NCBI GenBank assembly: GCA_934047225.1
Contig: OW203987.1
Location: forward strand, 5,545,501 to 5,609,500
Direction of reading: 5' to 3'
DNA: 64,000 nucleotides
From: Ypsolopha sequella
Taxonomy: Eukaryota > Arthropoda > Insecta > Lepidoptera > Ypsolophidae
The number at the start of each line of letters is the position of its first letter. Within the stretch, counting starts at the first letter, position 1. The translations under genes were made by a program, and so were the position numbers. The notes beneath the pieces are model-generated. The model was not told the DNA's origin and searched no databases. It saw only the letters and a program-made list of their open reading frames with translations. Of this stretch, positions 38,978-51,607 are shown in pieces.

Positions 38978-41153
38978 TAAAATAAAGATGTGTGTCAAGA
39001 TCGTAGCAGATAGCTTTGATGAGACAGGCGTGAGAGTATGTATGTACTTAAGTAATTTTACTCAGAGCTCCTCCAAAGGTAAGAAAATGTTATTTATTAA
39101 AAACTAAAGTAAATATATGTTACATTCACAAGATGACTAGCAAATAAGTTTCCAAGAGAATATTTCCAGAATTTTCAATCTCAATATCGTGTAGGGCAAT
39201 ATCCGTATTCTCGTACATTCTACCTCTTAAGGGGCTCCACAATGCTAAACATCAGTTTTGCATTGGATTCAGTTCCGTCAATGTAGATGGTAAAAATTTG
39301 AATAAAATATGGCGTATTTTTTGCCTCAAGACTATTATTAATTACACTTTATAAATAAAAATACTGTCAATCTTCTATTACTTATATAACTTTAAAGAAA
39401 GCATGAATTTCACGAAAAAGCGATTCAGTTTCCGTGTTTTAAAACCGATTGAAACTAAACCAACGCACGCAGATACTAACGAGTAAAAACCAACTTTATT
39501 ACATAAAGAAATTATGGTTAATGCCATAATGTAGCCACGATTTCAAAATAACTGAAGTTTTGCGTGCGCGGCATCTGATTAGAGCAGGATAGAGAGCTAA
39601 AAAACAAACGCGTTGGAGCAGGACTGTTTTTATTTTTTATTTTTTTTTTATTTATTTACAATCCCCTATCATCTACAGATGACAGATTATTTACAAGACA
39701 AGACTGGACATATTTAGCATTTCGTTAGGTAAATTCAAAAATTTCTTGTACTCCACAAAGGAGTCCACATTAAATTATTAACTACGAGTATATAAAATTT
39801 AAGCATAGATTTATCAAGCTAGATAGTAGTCGTTGTATCGACTATCGAGCGATATTGTCGTTATATGGTAACAAGCTGTGTTTGCCTGTAATTGGGCTAC
39901 ATCTCAAACCCTTTTATTATGTACTTAGATAAGTTACTAGTTAAGATGTATGTCTGTTGGCAAACCAATAAATAAATAAATAAATAAATGGAAAATCTAT
40001 CTTTACAGGATGTTTTAGCATAGTGCAGCCCCTTAACCGAGACACAAAGCTTCTGCGCTGCAGATCCTATCAAATTTCACAAAGGATAAACGAGTACCTA
40101 TGAGACGCGGGTAGACAACAAGAGATTAATATAGTGAAGGCACTTTAGAGTCAAGTTACACACTCTTTCTACGGTTTCTAAAAACAATAGTGAACCCTCT
40201 TTATACTTTCGCTGCATAACTCTAATTACCCGTCGCGTATCGTCGCGTCGGTTGAGCTGTAAAGTCCTATAGCTTACTTAATATCTAAAAGATTTTATAA
40301 TATTTTTTTCATACAATATACGCCATTTTCAGACATAGTTTTCATTATTTTTGTATATTAATTAACCATTATTTTTTCATGATTTTTTGAAGAATTGTCG
40401 GTAATGGCGTCACTTGAGAATTTTAGACATTATACTGATTGTGATGTGCGATTGCTTATAAAAAAGGGGTCTGTCTTTGTCAGTCTACTCATTGTCATCC
40501 ATCTGACAAATCAGTCGGAAGCATATTATTATAAATTTATCTTGATAGCAAAGTACACATTTCTAAACAACCCTTTCTCAAGTAACGTCACAGGAAGGCA
40601 AATGGAAGCAGCAGCTTTTTCGTAAAAGTGTTCATCATCATGGGGTTCTTTAGGCCACAAGTTCTAAAATACGGCTTATTAAACCAAAATCTCGAAATGG
40701 TTTTCGAATTAACACACCTTAACATAATTTAATCTAAGCAAATTAGTATCACCGTCTTTTCGTAAGTCATACATTTATTTCGTATACATTGGAGTATAAT
40801 GGTATAGGGGACTAACTCAATGCTCTAGTATACAAATTCATTTTTTTTTTCTAAATCATAAAAGGTGGTTGGAGAAGAAATACCTGCAGTAGGAGACCCC
40901 GGTCTTCCATGGAGGACAACAATTGTCTTTATTACGATAAACAAAATGTGACCCCATCATACCTAGTGCAAAGTGCCTCATAGTGCATAGCTTGTATTGG
41001 AAACCATTATTTTTAAAGTTCATTTACTTGTACTGAAAATATAAATTTTTATAGAGTGCAAAGTATTAATGTTAAAGTTGACCCTTTTAAAGAGGGAAAC
41101 ATTATTTTTAAGTTCATTTATATATATATTCCAATTATTATTGAGATAAAAAA
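38978..41153. other. No gene recognised
   Basis: AT-rich with TTTA/AATA tails at 39640-39660 and 39970-39990 suggesting retroposon ends. The 76-aa ORF at 40395-40625 has no domain. Confidence 0.45.
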
Positions 41154-41485
41154 GCAGCGGTAGCTCACGGGTAAAACGCTGGCCTCTCAATCTTGATATC
41201 CAGGTTCGATCCCCAGTCTGGTATGCACCAATAAGTTTTTCGGAAGTTATGTGCATAGTATTTGTTCTTACATACCACTTTCTTGATGAAAACATCGTAA
41301 GGAAACCTGCATGCCCTAAAAAGCGTGCATTTGTGCCCGAAGAACGCCGATAGGGTTCACCACTCATTACGTTGGGACGTAATAATCGTCGGTGAAATGT
41401 GGTGTACCGAATGGGAACTGTGACTTGCATTTCACAGTTCACACTCGGAACACCTTGACAACCCCTCGGGGATTCATGTGATGAT
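41154..41485 (+). repeat. Full-length-looking tRNA-derived SINE
   Basis: The head has A-box 'cggtagctcacgggtaaaac' and B-box 'ccaggttcgatccccag'. It is followed by 'gcaccaataagtttttcgg', 'aaggaaacctgcatgccct', 'gggacgtaataatcgtcgg', 'gacttgcatttcacagttc' and the tail 'cccctcggggattcatg'. A second such copy is at 53491-53825. Confidence 0.8.
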
Positions 41486-41589
41486 ATATATTCAAATTCA
41501 AATAGTTTATTTTGCAAAGTAGGTATATATAATACACTTTTTACATGGGAGGAGTCCTATATTTGGTCGCTTGGTGCCCATTACGGTCC

Positions 41590-41835
41590 GGGTCATAACA
41601 GACAAAGATAAGTGATCATCTACCCGTCTCCACACTTCAATTTAGAGACCTGCCTACTTAGCACATTATAATGTATACATATATATATGTATACATTATA
41701 ATGTGCTATTATAATTATAATTATAATTATAATTATAAATTATATATATAATTTATATTATGATGTGTTGAGTGGGCAGGTTGTCTGTCAATCATCCACT
41801 TAATTTTATGACATTTTAAAATCTAAATATATAAA
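41590..41835. repeat. Repeat with 48-bp perfect palindrome and AT microsatellite
   Basis: 41660-41707 is a perfect palindrome (AGCACATTATAATGTATACA...TGTGCT). It is followed by (ATAATT)n and TA runs. Flanking 'cctgcctacttagcacatta' and the inverse of 'tgatgtgttgagtgggcagg' make a wider imperfect inverted repeat, probably a MITE. Confidence 0.75.
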
Positions 41836-42319
41836 ACAAAGTCGTGTTAGTTACACCACTTATAACTCAAGATCGGCTGGATCGATGTTAGTTATCTCTT
41901 TTTTTGGTGTATTCTTATCCGCTCCGAATAGCAGAATAAGTAATAAAGTATAGGATAAGTTATCGAATAACAATAAATAAATTAATTAATTTTACGAATG
42001 CAAACAGCATGTGGTGCCATCTGTTGACAAAACTACGCATATAAAAGAAACCTATTTATCTAGCGTTCTGATATCATTAAATAACATCTAAACCCCAAGT
42101 TTTAAAAATCGCTTAGTTATTCCAAGAACTATTATTTCTGCATATATTCAATACCCGACGCTAAGCCTAACAACGGTACTGAAACTACATGGGTCCCTGC
42201 CATTCTTCTTTCGCAATGGCAAGCAATAAAACATTTCTGTATTTGCAAAAAAGTTGTATTAATGTTATTACCTTAATGACATCCTAAATTAAGTTTAACT
42301 AAAGTTAACACGATATTAT
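41836..42319. other. No recognisable feature
   Basis: AT-rich interior, possibly Helitron-like given the 3' end that follows. Confidence 0.4.
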
Positions 42320-42352
42320 TAGAATGTTAGGCGGAACGAAGTTCGCCGGGTC
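42320..42352 (+). mobile_element. Helitron-like 3' end
   Basis: GGCGGAACGAAGTTCGCC forms a hairpin, followed by GGGTCAGCTAGT. Same terminus type as 38935-38977. Confidence 0.6.
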
Positions 42353-42554
42353 AGCTAGTAATATATAAATTGTATCAAATTCCACTGAAGCCGACTACAT
42401 GTCGAAATATATCTGGGAATTATTATTTTAATAAGTGTTTTTATATAAATATATAATATAAACTAAATAAAAAAAAACAAATAAGTTATCTTTAATATTT
42501 AACTTTTTACACGTCAAATTTAATCTAATAAAAAGATATGTAATAGTAGTAGTT

Positions 42555-42770
42555 TATGCTACAAGGGCGAAAAGGAATAAATTTCGAGGACGATTCATCC
42601 AGAGCCGTTAAACAATGGAAAAAAAAACTATTACATTAATGGTACACAGGAAAGGTTGCAGGTTAGCCAACCATTGTAAATAAATTAAAAAAAATAATAA
42701 TAATAAAGCCCTAGGGCAAAATAATCGACTTTCTGTTAGGTTTTGATTCATAAAAAGTGGGCCTTTACGA
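42555..42770 (+). repeat. Dispersed repeat, inverse copy at 54290-54625
   Basis: 'acaagggcgaaaaggaataa', 'cagagccgttaaacaatgg', 'aaggttgcaggttagcc' and 'gccctagggcaaaataatcg' reappear in inverse order and orientation at 54290-54625. Confidence 0.75.
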
Positions 42771-43280
42771 GCACTTGCATTGAAAAATAATAAGTGTACA
42801 TGGACTAGATTAAAGTTGTATTTAATTTATGCAGCAATATATATACGATTAAAATGAAAGGTAAAATATATATTATACAAGGTGAAATCCAATCAACCGC
42901 CCGAACCCATACCGGAGACCCGGCCAGGGACCAGGAACAAGGTTCAATGATCACCAACCGAGCCCCCAGCACGAATCCAGGCGGCCGACCAAATCCCATC
43001 CTATATACTACATACTAATAGGTTACATATATAAATACATGTCTACCTCCACCCATTCGATTATTCTTGCTTAGAAGAACGGGCAAGAAACTTAGCAAGA
43101 TCATGTCTTTTTTACATAAAACTTACACTATACAAATGACTTATATCTACTTTAACCAAGGGATAAGAAAATACAAGACAGCAGGAATTCAAGTTAATGA
43201 AAAGAAGAAATATATATATATTTTAATTTTTATTGAGATATTCTTTCTCTACGGCGTAGAATTTTCCTTTTCCCGTTTCG
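42771..43280. other. No gene recognised
   Basis: Includes a GC-richer, ORF-poor patch at 42890-43005 of unknown origin. Confidence 0.45.
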
Positions 43281-43408
43281 TAGACCCGCTACGTGGGTCG
43301 TTCCGTAGACCCACTACGTGGATCGTTCCGTAGACTCGCTACGTGGATCGTTCCGTAGACCCTCTACGTGGATCGTTCCGTAGACCCGCTACGTGGGTCG
43401 TTCCGTAG
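43281..43408 (+). repeat. 25-bp minisatellite of hairpin units, 5 copies
   Basis: The unit 'gtagacccgctacgtgggtc' + 'gttcc' repeats five times. Each unit contains a small self-complementary GACCC...GGGTC, with some paired changes (GATCC variants). Confidence 0.9.
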
Positions 43409-44662
43409 AAGCTGGTTAACGAGCTAGAAGCGGTACTTATCCTGTACAAAGGGAACATGTACTATGTCGGTCGCTTTGTTTGCTACACCTAGCGAGAGAA
43501 AACTCATTAGGATTCCGATTACAGCCAGTTTCACGTTAACGTGGATGGATTGAAGAGGCTACGTGCGATGTTCATGTTAATTCTTTGCAAATACTGAGTC
43601 GGAGCCTTTATGCTGTTGTGATATGGACAAATTTTGTACATGTCTTTTCATGTTCATATTTATATTCATATAAATCTTGTAAATGTTTGATTGTACATTT
43701 TGTGTACCTACATATTGTAATAGTAAATAAACGTTCTATCTATCTATCTAATTCAAGTTGTTATTGTGGTGATAGGATAGACAAATTTAATTTTGCGGCT
43801 TTGATATAATATGGTCGAATTTTATTTTTAAACGGTAAACTTAAAAAGTGGGATTAAAAATTTGGTGAAACTTTTAAACGGTAGGTTAATCATAATGGTT
43901 CCCTTTTCTCTTTTAATTTAAAATTATTCCACATTACACATTTTTTGCTAGTTTATATTTTTATTGTATTTTGTTTTATTAAGGAACAAACGGTCATACA
44001 TAATAACTTAGATAACATAAAGGAGAGGGTATTTAATTCAGGCTTCATTTTATGTAGGTTAAGTACATATGCCGAGTAAAAATAAAATTTTGAAAGTAAA
44101 CAAGAAGAGCGTTCTTCTACTTTATTTATGTATATTTAAACTGGTTATGTTTTAAAATTACCTAACAATAAATATGTACATCCTAAAATTTAGCAAGGTA
44201 AGCCATATAAAAAAAATATTATTACATACGGCTTGAACACTCACGTGTGATTGTTGTTGACTATATGCCAATAATATTATAAGCGATATATATCCTACAT
44301 TAAATAAAAAATGTTTTTAAGTCGTCGCCGTTGGGGAGGGTACCCAAGCTTGGATGAATAAACCAGTACCCAAGACGGTGGCAGCATTGGATCGCTAAGC
44401 TGACCCTCTGACCGAAGTAAGCGCCAGCTCTTGGGACACCACCAGGCGCGCCGACAATTTTAAAGGAAAGTGATATAATGCACTAAAGGAATTATAGTTC
44501 CCTATAGTTACATATACAAGCAATAAGGCACTTTAACTTTATTTATTTTTAGTGTAGTCGAAAGAAACCCAGAAAATTAACATCGCGTGAAGTGATCTGT
44601 CGTGTCCACAGACCGCTGTTCTGTCACAAAATAGATACTACCAGAAAGCCGACTCGACGACG
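43409..44662. other. No gene; repeat-like patch 44310-44460
   Basis: 44310-44460 ('aagtcgtcgccgttgggga', 'gatcgctaagctgaccctct') is GC-richer and looks like a retroposon fragment, unverified. The remainder is AT-rich. Confidence 0.4.
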
Positions 44663-44800
44663 AAGCGAAAACAGACGACACATGCATAGACGCGTACGTT
44701 CGATGATCTCGGCAAAATTTCGTATTGGCATTCACCCGAGTATCTCCGAGATCATCGTACGTACGCGTCTATGTGTGCGTGCGCCTGTTTTCGCTAGTTA
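44663..44800. repeat. Inverted repeat (~50-bp arms)
   Basis: 'agcgaaaacagacgacacatg...gatgatctcgg' pairs with 'ccgagatcatcgtacg...gcctgttttcgct' around a ~30-nt centre, with a few mismatches. Probably a MITE or foldback. Confidence 0.8.
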
Positions 44801-45299
44801 TTTATTTATTTATTTGGTCTACCAACAGATGATACACTTAACAACATACATATAATCTAGCGTACAGTAGGAATAGAGTGTAACTCCAATAACAGGTAAA
44901 CACTGCATGCTATAAAAATGAGAGGAGTGACGTGTGACGCCAGTTGGCGGAAGCAGAGACGTCTGTCTCGTCCTCCGCCAACCAGTGCTGCTCGTTTAAA
45001 CATTAATTATTTATAAACAATAAACAAGAGCAAACTTATAATTAATATACATTTACATTATAATTAAGAAAATATTGAAACAATGTAATAATTTCGAAAC
45101 ACAACGAAAGAAAAAAAAAAGAATCACAAAATCATATTAAACGTACAAAAAATTACTTAATTAATGAACTTTTAAAAGAACTAAACGACATAAAGTCGGC
45201 ATAAAGTTATTCGGAGTAAACATTCTGTAAGTTGTTATTTTGTGGTTCTGTGGTCATGTCCCTAGTTTTTTAAACTAATGCCCAAGCTTAAAAATGTAT
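44801..45299. other. No recognisable feature
   Basis: AT-rich, with a short GC patch 44930-44990 holding 'gccagttggcggaagcag' and 'cgtcctccgccaaccag', a short inverted pair. Confidence 0.45.
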
Positions 45300-45480
45300 T
45301 TACTACTAGCGGACGCCCCCGGTGTTGCTCGCGTGAATCCCGTTTCTCCCGCTCCCGTGGGAATTTCGAAAAGTCCGGCCTTACTTCCTGTCTATATAAG
45401 AGAACATCTGTGCATAATTTTAGCTTTCCTGGTCCAGGGATTCGGGTTTGGCGTTGCTGAGTCAGTCAGTCAGGATTTCC
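45300..45480 (-). mobile_element. Helitron-like fragment, reverse orientation
   Basis: It begins 'ctactagcggacgccccc', the reverse of the '...GGGCGTCCGCTAGT' terminus, and is followed by GC-rich 'ctcccgctcccgtgggaatt'. Confidence 0.5.
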
Positions 45481-46032
45481 CTAATAAACATATGCCTATA
45501 TTATGTAATTTTTCTATTTTCGAGGTTCCAATGTTTAATCAGCCAGCACATTCTCAACCACACTTTAATTAGTGGTTTCTACATTTGACGGAACGCTTTT
45601 GAGGCCGTGACCTCGCAAAGCTTCATTCCACTTTATTAGCCTAGGGAACTCTAAAATCGTATCATACCGCCAGCCGGGTTCCGTGCATTATTTGTCAGAT
45701 TAGCCTTCAAACTTGGGCGAGAGAGCTCGATTCATATTTAATACATCTAAATGTAGCGGAATACGAAATTAAGTTGAGCGTTCATTTTCTGCATCTTTAT
45801 TCTGTTTTTCCATGTGTACTACCAAAGTCAATAAACCTTGGGAATAAAAATGGCCGCCCGCTCTTGGTGTACTGTCAGTATAAGACCAAACGCACACCTG
45901 ACATATTTACGTGACAGTTCAGGATTTGACAGCTATTGTTTTATCAATGCTATCTGTATTGACATGTGAGAATATAGACGGAAATAGTGTGTAAGTGAGA
46001 GGTGGATATGATAGATATACTATAATAAAGAG
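45481..46032. other. No recognisable feature
   Basis: Intergenic; no domain, tandem repeat or RNA gene. Confidence 0.5.
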
Positions 46033-46162
46033 CAGGGGTCTTCAACCTTTTTTAGCTGGAGGGCCAATAATCTATTCCATTAATTTCCTTAGCCTCTGAG
46101 GGCCGCAAATAATGTACCGGCGGGCCGCATGAGGCCCGAGGGCCGCGGGTTGAAGACCCTTG
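46033..46162. mobile_element. hAT-type MITE, 130 bp
   Basis: The TIRs CAGGGGTCTTCAACC and GGTTGAAGACCCTTG are typical hAT ends. Flanks ATAAAGAG (46025-46032) and ATATAGAG (46163-46170) are an 8-bp duplication with one difference. Confidence 0.85.
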
Positions 46163-46194
46163 ATATAGAGGGTACTAATACTTAATATTCTCTG

Positions 46195-46481
46195 GTACAG
46201 GGAAAGAACAAGGAATGTCACATCGTAAGGAAGGGCTAAAATAAATGTGTAAATAACTTAAATAGATTTTTTATTTTCGGGCTAAAATAAATGTGGGGAT
46301 AATTTGAATATGTTATTTTTTTTTCACTTGGTAAAAATAACATTGTATGTTCATTTTCGCTTAACTCTGTTTTAAGGTGTTACTTTGCCATATAATGAAA
46401 AAAAAAATATTTTTTTTTTTTTGTTTGCACATTTGTTCTAGTCCTTCCTTACGATGACACATTGCTTGTTCTTTCCCTGTA
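46195..46481. mobile_element. MITE with ~38-bp TIRs
   Basis: GTACAGGGAAAGAACAAG at left and its complement CTTGTTCTTTCCCTGTAC at right. Pairing continues through 'catcgtaaggaagg'. Non-coding interior with poly-A/T. Confidence 0.8.
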
Positions 46482-46540
46482 CTCTTCATATTGTAGTGAA
46501 TGAGCTGTATATCGTAGCTTTGCTAGATAATTCTAATCTG

Positions 46541-46701
46541 GGGCTCTACCGCGTAATTCTCATTTGTATCAACTTCAAGCAAATGCATGCGAAATTCAAC
46601 GCTTGCAAAAGAGATGGCATGTTAGGCGGGCGTCGTCGCACGCACGTCTAATTTCAATCTCAAGTTGATGTTGATGAAAATGAGAATTACGCGGTAGACC
46701 C
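46541..46701. mobile_element. MITE copy 1 (partner at 54730-54891)
   Basis: GGGCTCTACCGCGTAATTCT at left and its inverse at right, with inner 'tcaacttcaa' and 'aagttgatgttg' arms. Nearly identical to the copy at 54730-54891, so recently active. Confidence 0.85.
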
Positions 46702-47742
46702 GCTGGGATCAACTACTTAGTTATTATTGAGTAAAAGTATGCAAGTCACTTCTTATTAATTATGTTAATTATGATATTTTGTTAAAACCTGTTGCTACAC
46801 TTTTCTTTTTGGTTCAAATAAAGTTATTGTTTATTTTTTTTATTTTTAGCTTTTTCAGGGCTTTCTTGGGTCGCTCCTCAATATGGATCCTCGAAAAATG
46901 GGATATTTAGCGTCCCGCATGGACCCTGAGCGGGACGTCTCTTCCAGGGTCACAGCAACGAGACGTCTCGCATATAGCGAGACAGTGGCAACCCTACATA
47001 CCACCCATCTCACCGGGACATATCTCATAGTCTTCAATGCATTGTGGGTGTACGAGAACTGTCACTTGCATTTCACAGTCCGTACCAAATAACACCTTTG
47101 ACACCCCCTCGGGGATTCATGTCGGAACGATGTATTTTATTTTATATTTCTGCAGAGCAGGAAATATTTCAGGAAGTTTCCAGGATTTTCCAGATTACAT
47201 CCGGATATCTGCATGCATCTGGATCAAAATGTTGGTTCCCTGATTGCATGTTTCCATGTGAACTTGTCACATTTCAGGTAAATTGGATGTTACGGTACGT
47301 CCTGAAAATGAGGATTTCCCTTTAAGGTGATATTTCGTCCGTGCAAAGGTCCCCGTTACTCCAGGCGGAAAGACCCGCAGTGCGAGAGGGAATCGGGGAA
47401 AATTGACAAAATTTCGGTTTTAAGGCTGCGTATAAACCTGGACAAATTAGTGATTTTGCCCCCGCATCCCCGCACCTCAACTGTTTGCGCGACCGGCCGT
47501 CACCGGCCGCGAGCGCTATTTCTTAGCTCCCACGAGCGGTGTGGATCCGCGGTCATTAACCCGTGCACGTGCTAGTTTTCAATAATAAGTATAATGCATC
47601 TACGATGTATAAAATTCAACCCAGTTGACAAAACGGTTTGTTCGCAATGGCATTTTTTTGCGTAATTGTGTTTGCATCAAATTTTTATATTTCAAAATTT
47701 TATTTTTCGAAAGTCATACTTGCAAAGATAATGATAACGATG
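46702..47742. other. No gene; SINE-body fragment 47043-47125
   Basis: 47043-47125 ('gaactgtcacttgcatttc ... cccctcggggattcatg') is a SINE body 3' part. The remainder shows no gene; the small ORFs at 46855-47325 overlap repeats. Confidence 0.5.
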
Positions 47743-49672
47743 ATGATACAACGATACGTCGATACGAGGATACGTCGATGCAACGATACGTCGATACGGG
47801 GATACGTCGATACAACGATACGTCGATACGGGGATACGTCGATACAACGATACGTCGATACGACGATACGTCGATACGGGGATACGTCGATACAACGATA
47901 CGTCGATACGTCGATACGCCGATACGTCGATACGACGATACGTCGATACGGGGATACGTCGATACAACGATACGTCAATAAGCCGATACGTCGATACGGG
48001 GATACGTCGATACAACGATACGTCGATACGCCAATACATCGATACGTCAATACGTCGATACGGGGATACGTCGATACAACGATACGACAATACGTCGATA
48101 CGGGGATACGGCAATACGTCGATACGACGATACGTCGATACGAGGATACGTCGATACGCCGATACGTCGATACGACGATACGTCGATACGAGGATACGAC
48201 GATACGAGGATACGACGATACAACGATACGTCGATACAACGATACGTCGATACAACGATACGTCGATACGCCGATACGTCGATACGACGATACGTCGATA
48301 CGGGGATACGTCGATACAACGATACGTCAATAAGCCGATACGTCGATACGGGGATACGTCGATACAACGATACGTCGATACGCCAATACATCGATACGTC
48401 AATACGTCGATACGGGGATACGTCGATACAACGATACGACAATACGTCGATACGGGGATACAACGATACGTCGATACGCCGATACGTCGATACGCCGATA
48501 CGGGGATACGAGGATACGACGATACGTCGATACAACGATACGTCGATACAACGATACGTCGATACGTCGATACGACTATACGTCGATACGACGATACGTC
48601 GATACGGGGATACGTCGATACAACGATACGTCAATACGCCGATACGTCGATACGTCGATACGGGGATACGTCGATACGCCGATACGCCGATACGTCGATA
48701 TGTCGATACGGGGATACGTCGATACAACGATACGTCGATACGTCGATACGGGGATACGTCGATACAACGATACGTCGATACGTCGATACGTCGATACGCC
48801 GATACGTCGATACGCCGATACGTCGATACGACGATACAACGATACGACGATACAACGATACGTCGATACAACGATACGTCAATACGCCGATACGTCGATA
48901 CGTCGATACGACGATACGTCGATACAACGATACGTCAATACGCCGATACGTCGATACGTCGATACGGGGATACGTCGATACGCCGATACGTCGATACGTC
49001 GATATGTCGATACGGGGATACGTCGATACAACGATACGTCGATACGACGATACGTCGATACGGGGATACGTCGATACAACGATACGTCGATACGCCGATA
49101 CGTCGATACGTCGATACGGGGATACGTCGATACGCCGATACGCCGATACGTCGATATGTCGATACGGGGATACGTCGATACAACGATACGTCGATACGAC
49201 GATACGTCGATACGACGATACGTCGATACGGGGATAGGTCGATACAACGATACGTCGATACGCCGATACGTCGATACGCCGATACGTCGATACGACGATA
49301 CAACGATACGTCGATACAACGATACGTCAATACGCCGATACGTCGATACGTCGATACAACGATACGTCAATACGCCGATACGTCGATACGTCGATACGGG
49401 GATACGTCGATACGTCGATATGTCGATACGGGGATACGTCGATACAACGATACGTCGATACGACGATACGTCGATACGGGGATACGTCGATACAACGATA
49501 CGTCGATACGCCGATACGTCGATACGCCGATACGTCGATACGCCGATACGTCAATACGACGATACAACGATACGTCGATACGCCGATACGTCGATACGTC
49601 GATACGACGATACGTCGATACGTCGATATGTCGATACGGGGATACGTCGATACGAGAATACGTCGATACGCC
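47743..49672 (+). repeat. ~1.9-kb array of 8-bp units (GATACNNN)
   Basis: About 240 units share GATAC followed by GTC, AAC, GAC, GCC or GGG. A 32-bp higher-order block (gtc, ggg, gtc, aac) recurs often. A longer segment marked by 'gtcaataagcc' is duplicated 352 bp apart (47977 and 48329), exactly 44 units. The core lacks stop codons in several frames, which creates long ORFs on both strands; these are not genes. Confidence 0.95.
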
Positions 49673-49685
49673 GATGGTGATGGTG

Positions 49686-49800
49686 AGATAAGGTTTTGTT
49701 AGTCTCCCAGAGGGGTAGGCAGCTAGGCAGAGACTACAGATTTCCATCTGCTACGATCCAGACACAACCCTTTCGCCTCTTCCACATCCATCAACCATAT
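49686..49800. repeat. Lepidopteran dispersed repeat fragment
   Basis: 'ctcccagaggggtaggcag' with 'atttccatctgctacgatcc' recurs at 63570-63650. The combination is familiar from moth and butterfly genomes. Confidence 0.6.
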
Positions 49801-50593
49801 TTATTGTGATACTAAATTGTAAGCTAAAAAAAATACCTCAGACGAAAAACATAGCGATATTCATTATTATTAGTCCATTGAGAGAACCTTTAGTTCAACA
49901 TCTTTAATAAAACATGACCTATCTACTTATTTTGTTAAGTAATGGCGTACCTTTGCATTACTTTCATCCACTGCTTTATTTTCACTCGTAAAACATTTTT
50001 ATTCCATTTTTTACATTGGTTGCATTTATTTCCCATGTTTCAAATTACGAGATTTATTTAAATTACGAAACCGGGACGTCGAGAGCGCAAAAACGTAGCC
50101 CTCCCGTCTCAACGGAGCGATCACAACTGACCGACGGGTGAGTGACGAAACAAAGCATGGAACAAAAAGCGCGTGCGACCGAGATATCTTGTCGCCGCCT
50201 TGTCTCAGAATAAATCGACGTAAGCGCCAATTCTTAGATGTTAAATTTAATGAAAACGAAACACAATTATTCAAAATCCCCGTGCAATTATACGGGGTCA
50301 TTTGTTTTCTTATTTTTAATACAAATTTCAAGGCAAACTGTTTTAAGAAAGGTCCTTTAACACTCGAAAAACATGAAATATAGAGGTAACTTCGTAATTT
50401 TTTTCTATCGAGCGAACTTAAAGCTTTTGCGTTTTTGCTTCTGCACGAATATCAGCCCTATAGTCTTTTATCTATATTATTTTTATTAAACCGATTGACC
50501 AAGTTACACAATGTTTTATGCTCATTTGAAATTGTGCATCTGACATTATACCGACCCTTAAATTAATACATAATTAACTAAAATAGCTATGAA
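49801..50593. other. No gene recognised
   Basis: The two opposed ORFs at 50026-50383 have no domain. Confidence 0.45.
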
Positions 50594-50640
50594 AATTTCC
50601 ATAACCAGTAGTTAAGCCTTAACTACTGGTTATGGAAATT
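50594..50640. repeat. Perfect 47-bp palindrome
   Basis: AATTTCCATAACCAGTAGTT... and its exact inverse, 23-bp arms around a single C. Probably the core of a small foldback. Confidence 0.95.
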
Positions 50641-51238
50641 AAGGTATTGTTAACTGTTAAGGTATTGTTAAAACCCATCTAAATAAATATTTTTGAAGTC
50701 TGTAAGCTATCCCGATTTGTCAGAATATCAAAAAAAGTGTAAATTTAGACCTCATTTCAATAATCATTTCTATCGAGTGAAATTCCTCCAATCGCGTTTC
50801 TGATAGACCAAAATCTAGAAAAAGGTCCAAAAATGGTTATACTAATTTATTTAAATACAATACAATACACTACAAAAATATTTATTCATCATTCAAAGCG
50901 GTTTAACATAGCTGGGTTGGAGACTCCTTTTAAGTACGTAAATACTTGTATTAAGAGACCCCGCTCTTCTACACAGTTTTAGTTTTTATATAAAGTTAAC
51001 AATGATAAGTAAAGAAAGTAACTAACTTATTCTATTACTTTGTAGTGAGTATGAGGGTGCGTATGTAAGGGTGTGTGTGAGGGTGTGTGTGTGTGTGTGT
51101 GAATATTAGTTATTTATATGTATACTAAATAACAATAAACGATAATTATTCGAACTCTTCTTTCCTTCTTTCTATGTATATATATATAAATATATATATT
51201 TCAATATTAATACAAATTCTAATTTGATTGATATTTAC
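50641..51238. other. No gene; microsatellites
   Basis: (GT)n at 51072-51101 and TA-rich runs at 51176-51200. Confidence 0.6.
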
Positions 51239-51607
51239 CTAACCCACTGTTCCACTTGTACATATCAGAAGCTTCTCTACATCCTCATAATTTAATGGTT
51301 TAATCCACTCCGTAACAGTACTTTTACAATTAAACGTGTTCATAGAGTATATATCTAGTTTTTTATTTAGGGAATTGTATAAGTACGTAGATAATTTATT
51401 ATATTGGTAACAAGCAAAACTAGTCTTAACATTTTCAGTAAAAGCCACTATGTCCTTTCTCCTTTTATTATTTATAGTAGGATCATAAGCGAGAGATCTA
51501 TGTCTTTTAACAATTGTGTGAACAACATACAACTTCCTGATTGTCAACAAATCGCAACATTCATAAAGATCTTTAGTGGGAAATCTGAAAGGTTTAAAAT
51601 ACATCAC
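51239..51607 (-). pseudogene. LINE reverse-transcriptase C-terminal remnant
   Basis: The 122-aa frame reads ...LYECCDLLTIRKLYVVHTIV...HRSLAYDP...RRKDIV...KTSFACYQYNKLSTYLYNSLNK...FNCKSTVTEWIKPLNYEDVEKLL. This is the tail pattern of CR1/Jockey-like insect LINEs. It is 5'-truncated with no RT core. A related tail-like piece ('MPALFKNKLKQFLLEKCFY') is on plus near 51780-51850. Confidence 0.7.

Noticed and set aside
47638..49747. ORFs up to 326 aa on both strands
   Set aside because: They arise from the stop-free 8-bp repeat; the products are simple (I)RRYVDT/YRRIDVS-type repeats with no independent evidence of coding.
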